A stretch of DNA of 64,000 nt, from NCBI GenBank assembly GCA_017464305.1, contig JAFUDS010000001.1, positions 263,747 to 327,746 of the forward strand, read 5' to 3'. Position 1 is the stretch's first letter. Every line of letters begins with the position of its first letter. This DNA comes from Clostridia bacterium (GTDB lineage Bacteria; Bacillota; Clostridia; Christensenellales; Aristaeellaceae). Shown in pieces: positions 53,813-61,694 of this stretch. The translations under genes and the position numbers were made by a program. Under the pieces are notes generated by a model. That model made no database searches and had not been told where the DNA came from. It was given only the letters and a program-made list of their open reading frames with translations.

Positions 53813-54768
53813 CTTTTCTTCCATCCAGTCAGACCATGATGATCCGGTGTTTCCACCTTCTTCAGCAGCTCCCGCAGCACGCCCTCGACGGACTTCCCTT
53901 CCCGCCGGGCCTGCTCGGTCAGCAGCACCCGATGGGTGCATACATCCAGGAAAACCTCTCGCACATCCGTCCCCGTGACGTAATCCCGGCCCGCCAGATA
54001 GGCCTTCGCTTTGGCCGCCCGATCCAGAAACAGAGCTCCCCGGGGGCTGATGCCCAGCTCCAGCTCCTCTTGATCATGGGAGGCCAGGGTCAGCCGGGTG
54101 ATATAGTCCAGGATCTCCTCCTTTGCGGTCACCTGCTGCGCCTCCCGCTGCATCTGGCAGAGCCGGTCTTTGGATAAAACGGTCTGCACCTGGTCCATAG
54201 GCTGACTCCCCTGCCGCGCCCGCAGCAGAGCCATCTGAGCCTCATAGTCCGGGTATCCCAGGCTCAGCCGCACCAGGAAACGATCCATCTGCGCGAAGGG
54301 CAATAGCTGAGTGCCTGCGGCGCCGACGCTGTTCTCCGTGGCGATGACCAGAAAGGGCTTCTGCAGCGGATAGGTGTTTCCGTCCACGGAGACCTGCTTC
54401 TCCTCCATGGCTTCCAGCAGGGCGGACTGGGTCTTGCTGGAGGCCCGGTTGATCTCGTCCCCCAGCAGCAGGTTCACCTGGCTCACCACCCCCGGCCGGA
54501 AAAGGAAATCCCCGCTATCCTTGTCGTACAGGGAGAAGCCCACCAGGTCCGAGGGCAGCACATCCGGCGTAAACTGCACCCGCCGGTATTCCAGCCCTAT
54601 CGCCCGGCTGATGGCCACCGCCAGGGTGGTTTTGCCCACCCCCGGCACATCGTCCATCAGCACATGGCCCTCCGCCAACAGCGCCATCAGAATCTTCTCA
54701 ATCACGGCCCGTTTCCCCGCGATCACCTTTTCGATTTCCGCAAGTACCTGTTCCCATTCCTGGCGCAT
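53809..54768 (-). CDS. MoxR family AAA+ ATPase
   Basis: 319 residues. Walker A is DVPGVGKTTLAVAIS near residue 43, Walker B LLLGDEINRASSKTQSALLEAM near 105 (in parts: LLGDEINRAS), sensor 1 LVIATENSVG near 136; the C-terminal lid has GISPRGALFLDRAAKA near 250. MoxR ATPases act as chaperones that activate or insert partner proteins, often with VWA or DUF58 proteins; the DUF58 gene follows with a 4 bp overlap. The start was set at the ATG with AAGGAGA five bases upstream. First gene of the coupled set; no promoter was recognised. Confidence 0.93.
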   Translation of the reverse strand: MRQEWEQVLAEIEKVIAGKRAVIEKILMALLAEGHVLMDDVPGVGKTTLAVAISRAIGLEYRRVQFTPDVLPSDLVGFSLYDKDSGDFLFRPGVVSQVNLLLGDEINRASSKTQSALLEAMEEKQVSVDGNTYPLQKPFLVIATENSVGAAGTQLLPFAQMDRFLVRLSLGYPDYEAQMALLRARQGSQPMDQVQTVLSKDRLCQMQREAQQVTAKEEILDYITRLTLASHDQEELELGISPRGALFLDRAAKAKAYLAGRDYVTGTDVREVFLDVCTHRVLLTEQARREGKSVEGVLRELLKKVETPDHHGLTGWKKR

Positions 54769-54937
54769 GGTATTCTCCTTGATTTTCGCTTCATAAATAC
54801 AGAACAGCAAGACTGTCTTTCAGCTTGCTGTCCCAAAGGATGGTCCGGAGGGAAAATCAGCTGCCACTGATTTCACCCCCGGAGCGCAGTGCCGATTGCA
54901 GCACAGGCATGAAAAAATGTTTTCGTGGGTTTTCCTT

Positions 54938-55804
54938 TTACTTGAGGATAATCCGGCCCTGGGGCGCGGCGTACTCTTCGCCTACCACGCTGCCCAGCTC
55001 CTCCGCCAGATACCGCCACGCCACCTCCCGGACACCGGCCGTGGTGATGGTGCTCTTCTCGTTGGCCTCCGCAGCCTCCGGGAACAGGTAGGAGGAATCC
55101 ATGCCGTTGAAGTTGGCGTTATTGGTAATCACGGCATACACCGCCTCCCCGTCAAAGGGCTGGCCGTTGATGCTCTCAATGGTCACGCGGCTCAGGCTCT
55201 TCGCCCGGAACCAGTGGTTGCCGTAGGCCTCCCCCGGATCATAGGCCTTGGAGGTGTCCACGGTGTACTGAATGCCGCTGACCTGCATGAAGGAGGCGCA
55301 GGAGTCCGCGGTCTCCTCTGTGTAGGGCAGGCCCTGGGAGGCGGCCTCCAGCGCTTCCAGCAGCTGGGCTCCCGTCATGTACACGATGGCGATACTGTTC
55401 GGATAGGGCAGCACCTCCGCCAGGGCCTCCGCGCCGAACTTGCCCGCCGGCACGTCCGCCCGCAGGTTGCCGCTGTTCCACAGCGCCACGATGTGCTCCG
55501 CGTCCGCCTCCACCTGGGTGTTTCCCGCCGTCACGTCATCCTCCTCGAAGGCCTCATTGATGGCGCCGGAAACCGCGAACCAGCGCATCGCATCCGTCCA
55601 CAGATCCCCCAGATTCGTCTCGGCCTTCCGGGCCGCGTTGTCCCCACCGATCAGGGCGTTCTCCGTGTAAGCCTCCAGGCTTTCATCCAGCTCAATCTGG
55701 TTGCCATGGGCGTCGGTAAAGGTTGCCGCGGAAGCCGCCGCGAACATCCCGCAGCCCAGGCAGATAACCAGCGCCACCGCAGCCAGTTTCTTCCACATTT
55801 TCAT
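54938..55804 (-). CDS. Secreted 5'-nucleotidase C-terminal domain protein
   Basis: 288 residues with a signal peptide (MWKKLAAVALVICLGCGMFA; the C in it is not followed by a clear lipobox). The mature part matches only the C-terminal substrate-binding domain of UshA/YfkN-type 5'-nucleotidases: NLGDLWTDAMRW near 66, WNSGNLRADVPAG near 114, YPNSIAIVYMTGAQLLEAL near 138. The metallophosphatase domain that supplies the catalytic metals is absent. It may bind nucleotides without hydrolysing them. The ATG has GGGGGA about nine bases upstream. Preceded by a MATE gene on the same strand. Confidence 0.82.
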   Translation of the reverse strand: MKMWKKLAAVALVICLGCGMFAAASAATFTDAHGNQIELDESLEAYTENALIGGDNAARKAETNLGDLWTDAMRWFAVSGAINEAFEEDDVTAGNTQVEADAEHIVALWNSGNLRADVPAGKFGAEALAEVLPYPNSIAIVYMTGAQLLEALEAASQGLPYTEETADSCASFMQVSGIQYTVDTSKAYDPGEAYGNHWFRAKSLSRVTIESINGQPFDGEAVYAVITNNANFNGMDSSYLFPEAAEANEKSTITTAGVREVAWRYLAEELGSVVGEEYAAPQGRIILK

Positions 55805-56017
55805 TCTGTCATTTCCCCCTGTTTTTTGATGATATTTGCCAAAAGAAAAGGCACCAGAAGCCATCTTCAGACGGCCTGCGGCACCTTGGGGATACCGAAT
55901 TTTATTCTGGAAACCTACTTCTTTGAATGGCGGCTTGCTTGGGCAAACCAGGGGCCAGCTTGTGCTGACAGGGGGCATCATATCATGCGGGACGGCTCCT
56001 GTCAATGCGCGCGATGC

Positions 56018-57421
56018 TTACAGCTTCGAAATCATTTCCCGGTCGCATTTGCGGTACAACAGCAGGCACATCACCAGGGAGGCGGCCTCCGCGATGGGGA
56101 AACACCACCACACGGCGTACACGTTCCCCGTCAGCTTCGCGATCAGCCAGGCCACCGGCAGCAATACCAGCAGCTGCCGACTAATGCTCATCATCATGCT
56201 GTAGAAGCCCTTTCCCACCGCCTGGAACACCGTGGACAGGATGATGCCGATGGCGGCGAAGATAAAGTTGGTGCAGATGATCCGCATGGCCACCACGCCA
56301 ATCTGCGTCATCTGGGCCGTCAGCGCCAGATCCACGTCGGATTCGAAGATGGACATCAGCTGCTGCGGGAAGGCCAGGAAGATCACCGTGCCGATGGCCA
56401 TGATCGTAATGGCCCAGATCAGCGCCACCTTGATGCACTCATACACCCGCTGCTTGATCCGCGCACCATAGTTGTAAGCCACGATGGCGATGATACCCGT
56501 ACTCAGGCCGAACACCGGCATGAAGATGAAGCTCTGCAGCTTGAAGTACACAGACAGCACGTTCAGCGCCGCGTTGCTCTCCGCGAATCCGGACAGGATC
56601 GCGTTCATCCCCAGGTTCATCACAGAGCCGATGGCCTGCATGACGGAGGAGGGGAATCCTACCGCTACAATGCCCTGCAGATCCCGGCCCACCACCTGGA
56701 AATCCTTCCATTTCAGCCGCAGCTCCGTGTTTTTCCACTGGTTCAGCACGAAGCCGGTGATCGCGCTCAGCCATTGGCCGATCACCGTGGCCACCGCCGC
56801 GCCAGCCACGCCCATCTGGGGGCAGCCCAGCAGGCCGAAGATCATGATGGGGTCCAGCACGATGTTGGTAATGGCGCCCACCAGCTGGGTGATCATGGAA
56901 TGGACCGTATTCCCCGTGGCCTGCAGCAAGCGCTCAAAATAGATCGTCAGGAACATGCCCAGGCTCCAGATGGTAACGATGGAGAGGTAATCCTTCCCCA
57001 TGTTGAAAATCAGCTCCGCGTTGTTCAGGTTCTCGGAAACCACCAGCCGCATCAGCGTCCCCGTCAGCAGGAGGCCAATCAGGATGAACAGCAGGCTGCC
57101 GCAAACCTCGATCAACAGGCCGTTCCAGGAAACCCGCCGGGCTTCCTCCGGCTTCTTCTCCCCCAGCCGGCGGCTGATCAAGCTGTTGATACCGGTCCCC
57201 ATGCCCGCGGCCAGGGAGAGCATCAACATCTGGAAGGGATAGGCCAGGGACACCGCCGTCAGCCCGTTGGGGTCGAACTGGGACACAAACACGCTGTCCA
57301 CCACGTTGTAGCAGGCCTGCACCAGCATGGAGATCATAATTGGCACGCTGACCTTCGGCACCAGCTTGCTCATCTGCATGGTCCCCAGCATGGCGGACCG
57401 GTCGGTATCTCTCCTCGTCAT
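56018..57421 (-). CDS. MATE family efflux transporter
   Basis: 467-residue polytopic membrane protein with about 12 helices arranged as two halves of six. Typical segments: VPIMISMLVQACYNVVDSVFV in the first helix (shown in parts: SMLVQACYNVVDSVF), RRLGEKKPEEA after helix 2, and AYNYGARIKQRV near 310. MATE proteins export drugs or metabolites using sodium or proton gradients; the substrate is unknown. The start was set at the ATG with AGGAG upstream, behind a clear promoter. Confidence 0.94.
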   Translation of the reverse strand: MTRRDTDRSAMLGTMQMSKLVPKVSVPIMISMLVQACYNVVDSVFVSQFDPNGLTAVSLAYPFQMLMLSLAAGMGTGINSLISRRLGEKKPEEARRVSWNGLLIEVCGSLLFILIGLLLTGTLMRLVVSENLNNAELIFNMGKDYLSIVTIWSLGMFLTIYFERLLQATGNTVHSMITQLVGAITNIVLDPIMIFGLLGCPQMGVAGAAVATVIGQWLSAITGFVLNQWKNTELRLKWKDFQVVGRDLQGIVAVGFPSSVMQAIGSVMNLGMNAILSGFAESNAALNVLSVYFKLQSFIFMPVFGLSTGIIAIVAYNYGARIKQRVYECIKVALIWAITIMAIGTVIFLAFPQQLMSIFESDVDLALTAQMTQIGVVAMRIICTNFIFAAIGIILSTVFQAVGKGFYSMMMSISRQLLVLLPVAWLIAKLTGNVYAVWWCFPIAEAASLVMCLLLYRKCDREMISKL

Positions 57422-57486
57422 CTTCTTCCATTCTCCTGTGATTCTCGATTTTCCATGGGCCAAATCTCTTCAGCCCATAGGATCGA

Positions 57487-57515
57487 AGTGTAAAGCAACA
57501 AAATATATATGTCAA
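57487..57515 (-). promoter_or_regulatory. Promoter of the MATE gene
   Basis: Minus-strand TTGACA (57510-57515) and TACACT (57487-57492), 17 bp apart. Confidence 0.82.
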
Positions 57516-57570
57516 GCCATGTTTTTCCTTCTTTTCCGAATCCATGGAACCCTTCCTGCCACTCCATATG

Positions 57571-57594
57571 AAAAACCCGCCGAAATCAGCGGGC
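57571..57594 (-). terminator. Terminator of mscL
   Basis: CCCGC (57576-57580) pairs with GCGGG (57589-57593), extended by a GC pair; TTTTTC follows on the minus strand, and TTTT on the plus strand. Confidence 0.75.
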
Positions 57595-57616
57595 TTTTGT
57601 GCAGAAACGCTCCAGA

Positions 57617-58024
57617 TTACTTGATCTCGCTGGTGCAATGGGGGCAGCGAGTGGCCTTGATGTCGATTTCACTCAGGCAGTAGGGGCACTTCTTGGTGGT
57701 GGGCGCGGCGGGCTTCTCCGGCTTCTTGGTCAGATCCTTGGCCTTGTTCATGGCCTTGATGATCAGGAACAGCACCAGCGCCGTCAGGATAAACTCAATC
57801 ACCACACCCAGGAAGGTAATCAGGGCGCCAGCCACGCCGGGGCCTGCCGCAGCGCCATCCACAGCCGCGGCTGCGGTGATCCGCTCCACGATGGGGTTGA
57901 TGAAGATATCCACCACAGAGGTGACTACCTTGCCGAAGGCCGCGCCGATGACCACGCCGACGGCCATATCCACGACATTGCCCCGCAGGGCGAAATCCTT
58001 AAACTCCTTCAGAAACTTGCTCAT
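57617..58024 (-). CDS. mscL: Large-conductance mechanosensitive channel MscL with C-terminal zinc ribbon
   Basis: 135 residues. Residues 1-95 are MscL: FKDFALRGNVVDMAVGVVIGAAFGKVV as first helix (in parts: ALRGNVVDMAVGVVIG), the periplasmic loop, and the second helix with ITFLGVVIEFILTALVLFLI. MscL releases solutes on hypo-osmotic shock. After a basic/proline linker the protein ends in KKCPYCLSEIDIKATRCPHC, a CxxC-CxxC zinc ribbon that most MscL proteins lack but some Clostridia have. The start was set at the ATG with GGGAGG nine bases upstream. Confidence 0.93.
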   Translation of the reverse strand: MSKFLKEFKDFALRGNVVDMAVGVVIGAAFGKVVTSVVDIFINPIVERITAAAAVDGAAAGPGVAGALITFLGVVIEFILTALVLFLIIKAMNKAKDLTKKPEKPAAPTTKKCPYCLSEIDIKATRCPHCTSEIK

Positions 58025-58147
58025 GAAAACAATCCTCCCTTTTTTATCGGTTTCCATTTTGGAATGGTTTTTATTCGCTCAAATCCCTTCCGGGATGAGA
58101 AGCCAAAGATGTTTTTTCGAAGGGTTGTGCCCCTCCGCCTGGGCTGA

Positions 58148-58834
58148 TTACTTCTTCTTCCCGTTGGCGCCAAACAGGTCGGAAATGGCGTTGGTCAATC
58201 CCTTGGTCAGGGAAGAGGTCACCTGCCGGGTGGCCGTCTGGATGGCGGTGTTCTTAATCCGGCCCGCCACGGAATCGTTCTTCCGGGCGCGCTCCGCCGC
58301 CTCTTCCCGCAGGGCGTCATTCCGGGCGCGGCGCTCCGCGGCTTCCTGCTCCTTGGCCAGCTTGGCCGCTTCCTTCTCCGCCTTCTCGGCCTCCTTCTGG
58401 GCCAGGAGGGCAGCCTTCTCCGCCTCTTTCTGGGCAGCGGCCTGGGCCTTCTGCTGCTCCGCCAGGGCGATGGGATCCACGGGGGCTGCGGGGGCTACCG
58501 GCGCGGCCGCCTGGGCCACGGGCTGCATCTGGGGCAGCGGGATCCAATTCCCAGTGGCGGGATCCTGCTGCATCCACATCATCTGCTGAACATATTGGCC
58601 GCTGGCCTGATCCAGCACCATGACGGGCATCTGCTGCAGCACGGGAGCAGCGGGCTGAACCGGGGCCACCGGAGCCGCAGGAGCAACTGGGGTCTCCGGA
58701 ACCACCTGAATCGTGGGCACCGCGGGGGCAGCGGGCTGCGCTGCTACGGGGGCGGCCACCGGCGTCATTTCAGGCTTTTCCTGCTCCACATACTGGCCGG
58801 TGGTAGGATCGTAAACTTTGAATGTCTGGCTCAT
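58148..58834 (-). CDS. Possible internal start in the HerA-like gene (228-residue C-terminal product)
   Basis: The ATG at 58834, in frame with the ATPase, begins MSQTFKVYDPTTGQYVEQ and follows GGAGGA at six bases, as good a ribosome-binding site as any in the window. A separate product made of the Pro/Ala-rich GQYV repeats and the coiled-coil tail could be made from the same mRNA, or the site may be the remnant of a gene fusion. Confidence 0.4.
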   Translation of the reverse strand: MSQTFKVYDPTTGQYVEQEKPEMTPVAAPVAAQPAAPAVPTIQVVPETPVAPAAPVAPVQPAAPVLQQMPVMVLDQASGQYVQQMMWMQQDPATGNWIPLPQMQPVAQAAAPVAPAAPVDPIALAEQQKAQAAAQKEAEKAALLAQKEAEKAEKEAAKLAKEQEAAERRARNDALREEAAERARKNDSVAGRIKNTAIQTATRQVTSSLTKGLTNAISDLFGANGKKK

Positions 58835-60313
58835 CTTTTCTCCTCCGGTGTTCTCCTGCACCGGTTCAGGGGTCGAGGGGGAAACGAGAAACTCCATGGA
58901 AGGGATCGCTTGCGCGAAATCCGGAGCCGCAATGTCCGGCTTCGGAAAATCCAACGTAGGTACGGGCTCGTAGGGCTTGAGTTCGTTCTGGCCCAGAATG
59001 CCTTCGAAAACCTCATCCAGGGCCGCGGCTACGCCATGGCCCTCCGGCGCCTCCAAGGGAAGCTCTGGCTCCACCGCCTCTTCCTCTGTCAAAGGGAGCC
59101 CCTGGGCCGCCCGGACCCGCTCCTCCTCGCTGAGGGCGCCTAATTGGCTCTGGGGGGGCAGCACCGTGGCCCGCTGCACAATGCCGGGAGCGCCGTCCGC
59201 GTCCAGGCAGGAGATCAGGGCCTCGCCGGTTTTCAGATTCGTAATGGCTTCCTCGGTGTTAAATTCCGGATTGGTGCGGAAGGTCTGGGCCGCCACCTTG
59301 ACGGCCTTTTGATCCAGGGGCGTATAAGCCCGCAGCGCGTGCTGCACACGGTTGCCCAATTGCCCCAGAATGGACATGGGGATATCCGCCGGGCTCTGGG
59401 TAATGAAATAAACCCCTACTCCCTTGGAGCGGATCAACCGAACCACCTGTTCGATCTTGTCCATCAGCACCTTGGAGCAATCGTCGAACAGCAGATGCGC
59501 CTCATCAAAGAAGAAGACAGCCACCGGCTGATCCATATCCCCTCGCTCTGGCAGGGCGTCATACAGCCTGGTCAGCATCCAGAGCAGGAAGGTAGAATAC
59601 ATCAGGGGATGGGCGAACAGCTCGTCCGCAGAGAGGATGTTGATGCATCCGCGATCGTTTTCATCCCGCTTGAGCCATTCCCGAACGTCGAACTCCTTCT
59701 CTCCAAAGAAGGCCGCCCCGCCCTCATCCTCCAGCAGGGCCACCGCCCGCTGGATAGCGCCGATGGAGGCGACGGAAACATTGCCATAATTCAGGGTGAA
59801 GAACTGCGTGTTCTCCCCCATGCGAATCAGTTGATTTTTCAAATCCGCCAGGGTCAGCAGCGGATATTCGTATTGCGCGCAGTAGCGGAAGAGGATGCTG
59901 AGCACGCCAGTCTGCGTCTCATTCACCCCTAACATCCGGCCCAACAGCTGGGGCCCCATGCCCTGCACCGTGGCCTGAATGGGCTTCCCGTTCTTCCCAT
60001 AAACATCCCAGAATTCGCTGGGAAAGGCGTGGTAGTCGAAGCTTTCCGGATCCACCCCGCAGCCGGCCAGCCGCTTATCGATGGCTGAGGAACGAACACC
60101 GGGCTTCACCATGCCGGAAAGATCGCTCTTGATGTCGCTTAAAAAAACGGGAACCCCCATCTCGGAAAAGCCTTCGGCCAGCACCTTCAGGGAGACGGTT
60201 TTCCCCGTCCCCGTAGCGCCGGCGATCAGCCCATGCCGATTGGCCATGGCGGGCAGCAGAAAAACGGGCCCGTTCACCCCTGTGCCGATCCAGATTTTCC
60301 CTTCCTGCAGCAT
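58148..60313 (-). CDS. HerA/YjgR-like ATPase (DUF853) with long C-terminal tail
   Basis: 721 residues. The first ~490 match the DUF853 family: IAGATGTGKTVSLKVLAEG (Walker A near 35), FLSDIKSDLSGM, AVFFFDEAHLLFDDC (Walker B near 265) and VYFITQSPADIP. E. coli YjgR is about 500 residues, so the rest is additional: a Pro/Ala-rich stretch with three GQYV-like repeats (TTGQYVEQ, ASGQYVQQ, ATGNWIPL) and then a Glu/Ala/Lys coiled coil (about 610-670) and a basic end. An internal in-frame ATG at 58834 has GGAGGA six bases upstream. Promoter upstream; function of the family unknown. Confidence 0.87.
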   Translation of the reverse strand: MLQEGKIWIGTGVNGPVFLLPAMANRHGLIAGATGTGKTVSLKVLAEGFSEMGVPVFLSDIKSDLSGMVKPGVRSSAIDKRLAGCGVDPESFDYHAFPSEFWDVYGKNGKPIQATVQGMGPQLLGRMLGVNETQTGVLSILFRYCAQYEYPLLTLADLKNQLIRMGENTQFFTLNYGNVSVASIGAIQRAVALLEDEGGAAFFGEKEFDVREWLKRDENDRGCINILSADELFAHPLMYSTFLLWMLTRLYDALPERGDMDQPVAVFFFDEAHLLFDDCSKVLMDKIEQVVRLIRSKGVGVYFITQSPADIPMSILGQLGNRVQHALRAYTPLDQKAVKVAAQTFRTNPEFNTEEAITNLKTGEALISCLDADGAPGIVQRATVLPPQSQLGALSEEERVRAAQGLPLTEEEAVEPELPLEAPEGHGVAAALDEVFEGILGQNELKPYEPVPTLDFPKPDIAAPDFAQAIPSMEFLVSPSTPEPVQENTGGEKMSQTFKVYDPTTGQYVEQEKPEMTPVAAPVAAQPAAPAVPTIQVVPETPVAPAAPVAPVQPAAPVLQQMPVMVLDQASGQYVQQMMWMQQDPATGNWIPLPQMQPVAQAAAPVAPAAPVDPIALAEQQKAQAAAQKEAEKAALLAQKEAEKAEKEAAKLAKEQEAAERRARNDALREEAAERARKNDSVAGRIKNTAIQTATRQVTSSLTKGLTNAISDLFGANGKKK

Positions 60314-60358
60314 GGCGCTCCCCCCGATCAATCCGAACATTTGTTTTCTTTGCCCTCC

Positions 60359-60387
60359 ATTTTACACGCATCCCTACCGTCCGTCAA
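60359..60387 (-). promoter_or_regulatory. Promoter of the HerA-like gene
   Basis: Minus-strand TTGACG (60382-60387) and TAAAAT (60359-60364), 17 bp apart. Confidence 0.8.
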
Positions 60388-60405
60388 GAATTTAGCATGT
60401 TTTTC

Positions 60406-60434
60406 TTGCGCTCCCCCACAAAATATGGTAGGCT
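60406..60434 (+). promoter_or_regulatory. Probable promoter of araD
   Basis: TTGCGC (60406-60411) and TAGGCT (60429-60434), 17 bp apart; both boxes deviate from consensus. Divergent from the HerA-like promoter. Confidence 0.5.
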
Positions 60435-60524
60435 GAAGAGGAAATGATTTCCAAAAAACGCCAGATGTTCCGCTCCTCGGGTTTTCAGCGGAGAGATGGC
60501 GAGAAAATCAGGAGGATCGCGTTC

Positions 60525-61229
60525 ATGTTAGAAGAACTGAAACAAAAGGTATATGAAGCCAATATGCTTCTCCCCGCCTATCATCTGATCACTTTTACCT
60601 GGGGCAATGTCTCCGGCGTGGATCGGGAAAAGGGCCTCTTTGTCATCAAGCCCAGCGGCGTGCCCTATGAGGAGCTGCAGCCCAGCGACATGGTGGTCAT
60701 GGATCTGGAGGGCAACAAGGTGGAAGGGGATCTGAATCCCTCCACGGACACCCCGACCCACGCGGAGCTCTATCGCCGTTTCCCCGGCATCGGGGGCGTG
60801 GTGCATACCCATTCCCGCTGGGCCACCATCTGGGCCCAAGCCGGCCGGGACATTCCCGCTTATGGCACCACCCACGCGGACTACATCTATGGCCCCGTGC
60901 CCTGCTGCCGGGATCTGACGCCGGAGGAGGTGGCCCGGGCCTATGAATTGGAGACGGGGAAGGTCATCGCCGCCCATTTTGAAGAAAATGGCTTAAATCC
61001 CCTCCATGTGCCCTGCGCCCTGGCCCGCCATCATGGCGCCTTCGCCTGGGGGAAGGACGCGCTACAGGCGGTGCACAATGCCGTGGTGCTGGAGGAGGTG
61101 GCCATGATGGCCTGGCACACGGAGGCCCTTCCCGCGCAACAAACAAGGGAAAGCCTGCCGGACCATGTGAAGGAAAAGCATTTCATGCGCAAGCACGGCC
61201 CCAACGCCTATTATGGGCAAAAGAAATAA
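60525..61229 (+). CDS. araD: L-ribulose-5-phosphate 4-epimerase
   Basis: Class II aldolase/epimerase of 234 residues, converting L-ribulose 5-phosphate to D-xylulose 5-phosphate. Substrate and zinc motifs: [25 protein letters not shown] at about 24-48 (in parts: TWGNVSG and [10 protein letters not shown]), [13 protein letters not shown] near 74, [14 protein letters not shown] near 92 with the zinc His pair, and the third His in [12 protein letters not shown] near 168. The start was set at the ATG with AGGAGG nine bases upstream. No other arabinose genes are adjacent. Single gene. Confidence 0.93.
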   Translation: MLEELKQKVYEANMLLPAYHLITFTWGNVSGVDREKGLFVIKPSGVPYEELQPSDMVVMDLEGNKVEGDLNPSTDTPTHAELYRRFPGIGGVVHTHSRWATIWAQAGRDIPAYGTTHADYIYGPVPCCRDLTPEEVARAYELETGKVIAAHFEENGLNPLHVPCALARHHGAFAWGKDALQAVHNAVVLEEVAMMAWHTEALPAQQTRESLPDHVKEKHFMRKHGPNAYYGQKK

Positions 61230-61230
61230 G

Positions 61231-61335
61231 CACGGCGAGAGCATATCCCGAAGGGGTTTTGCACACTGAAAACAGTCCAGTGAACTGTTTTCAGTGAAAA
61301 ACGGGCGAAGCCCGGACAATCTCCCGCACGCATAC
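61231..61335 (+). repeat. Degenerate relative of the dispersed repeat with embedded inverted repeat
   Basis: CGGCGAGAGCATATCCCGAAGGGG (seen as GGCGAGAGC and TCCCGAAGGGG) and the end CTCCCGCACGC match the 3' side of copies A-C, but about 60 bp lie between them. This insert contains a perfect 13-bp inverted repeat CACTGAAAACAGT/ACTGTTTTCAGTG (61264-61276/61284-61296) and a CGGGC-GAA-GCCCG hairpin. Confidence 0.6.
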
Positions 61336-61417
61336 GACGAGGATACTTTCAAACCTGTCAAAATGTGAAAAATCTATGGTTTTTTCGTTGTTTTCCTGAA
61401 ATACGTGCAAAAATAAC

Positions 61418-61446
61418 TTGCGTTTTCGATTTTGCGGGGATATAAT
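61418..61446 (+). promoter_or_regulatory. Promoter of the candidate RNA / zinc-ribbon gene
   Basis: TTGCGT (61418-61423) and a perfect TATAAT (61441-61446), 17 bp apart. Confidence 0.8.
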
Positions 61447-61671
61447 GGGATCGGTCGTAATCTTCGGGTCTGTGGTTGCAAGCCGATGCCAGTCGCAGGC
61501 GAAGCGGTCCACGTAATCCGCCCCAAGTGGCGGGGAGCATGGTGCGGTCTAGATGTAAGTCCATCCGGGTGCAAGCCCGAGAGAAGTGCGTGAGGGCGCG
61601 ACGGCGCGGAGCAACCTTCCAGATGGCGTGTGTGGGGGCAAAGACCAGGTCAGCCGAAGGTTCACCTATCA
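61447..61671 (+). ncRNA. Candidate structured RNA (unassigned) or long structured leader
   Basis: A 240-bp GC-rich, non-coding stretch follows the promoter. Its ends pair: AATCTTCGG (61459-61467) with CCGAAGGTT (61654-61662), one G-U pair, continued by GTCT (61468-61471) with AGAC (61642-61645). Inside are short hairpins such as CCGCC-GGCGG (about 61518-61535) and GGGTGCAAGCCC (about 61567-61578). The transcript would run into the zinc-ribbon gene 33 bp further on. I do not recognise the class; it does not show the signatures of RNase P RNA, tmRNA, 6S RNA, or a cobalamin, T-box or glycine riboswitch. The raiA motif is one known class worth comparing. Confidence 0.55.
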
Positions 61672-61694
61672 TTTATTTTGGGGGTTACCTAACC

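Larger units (their letters stand above)
61230..61694. other. Intergenic region with repeat-like element and candidate RNA
   Basis: 465 bp. 61231-61335 resembles the 3' tail of the dispersed repeat with an insertion; a promoter lies at 61418-61446; and 61447-61671 is a candidate structured RNA leading to the zinc-ribbon gene. Frames that cross it have no protein-like features. Confidence 0.7.

Noticed and set aside
61447-61671. Group II intron, RNase P RNA or tmRNA
   Set aside because: The conserved motifs of these RNAs (domain V/intron boundaries, GAGGAAAGTCC, tRNA-like end) are not present, and there is no reverse transcriptase.
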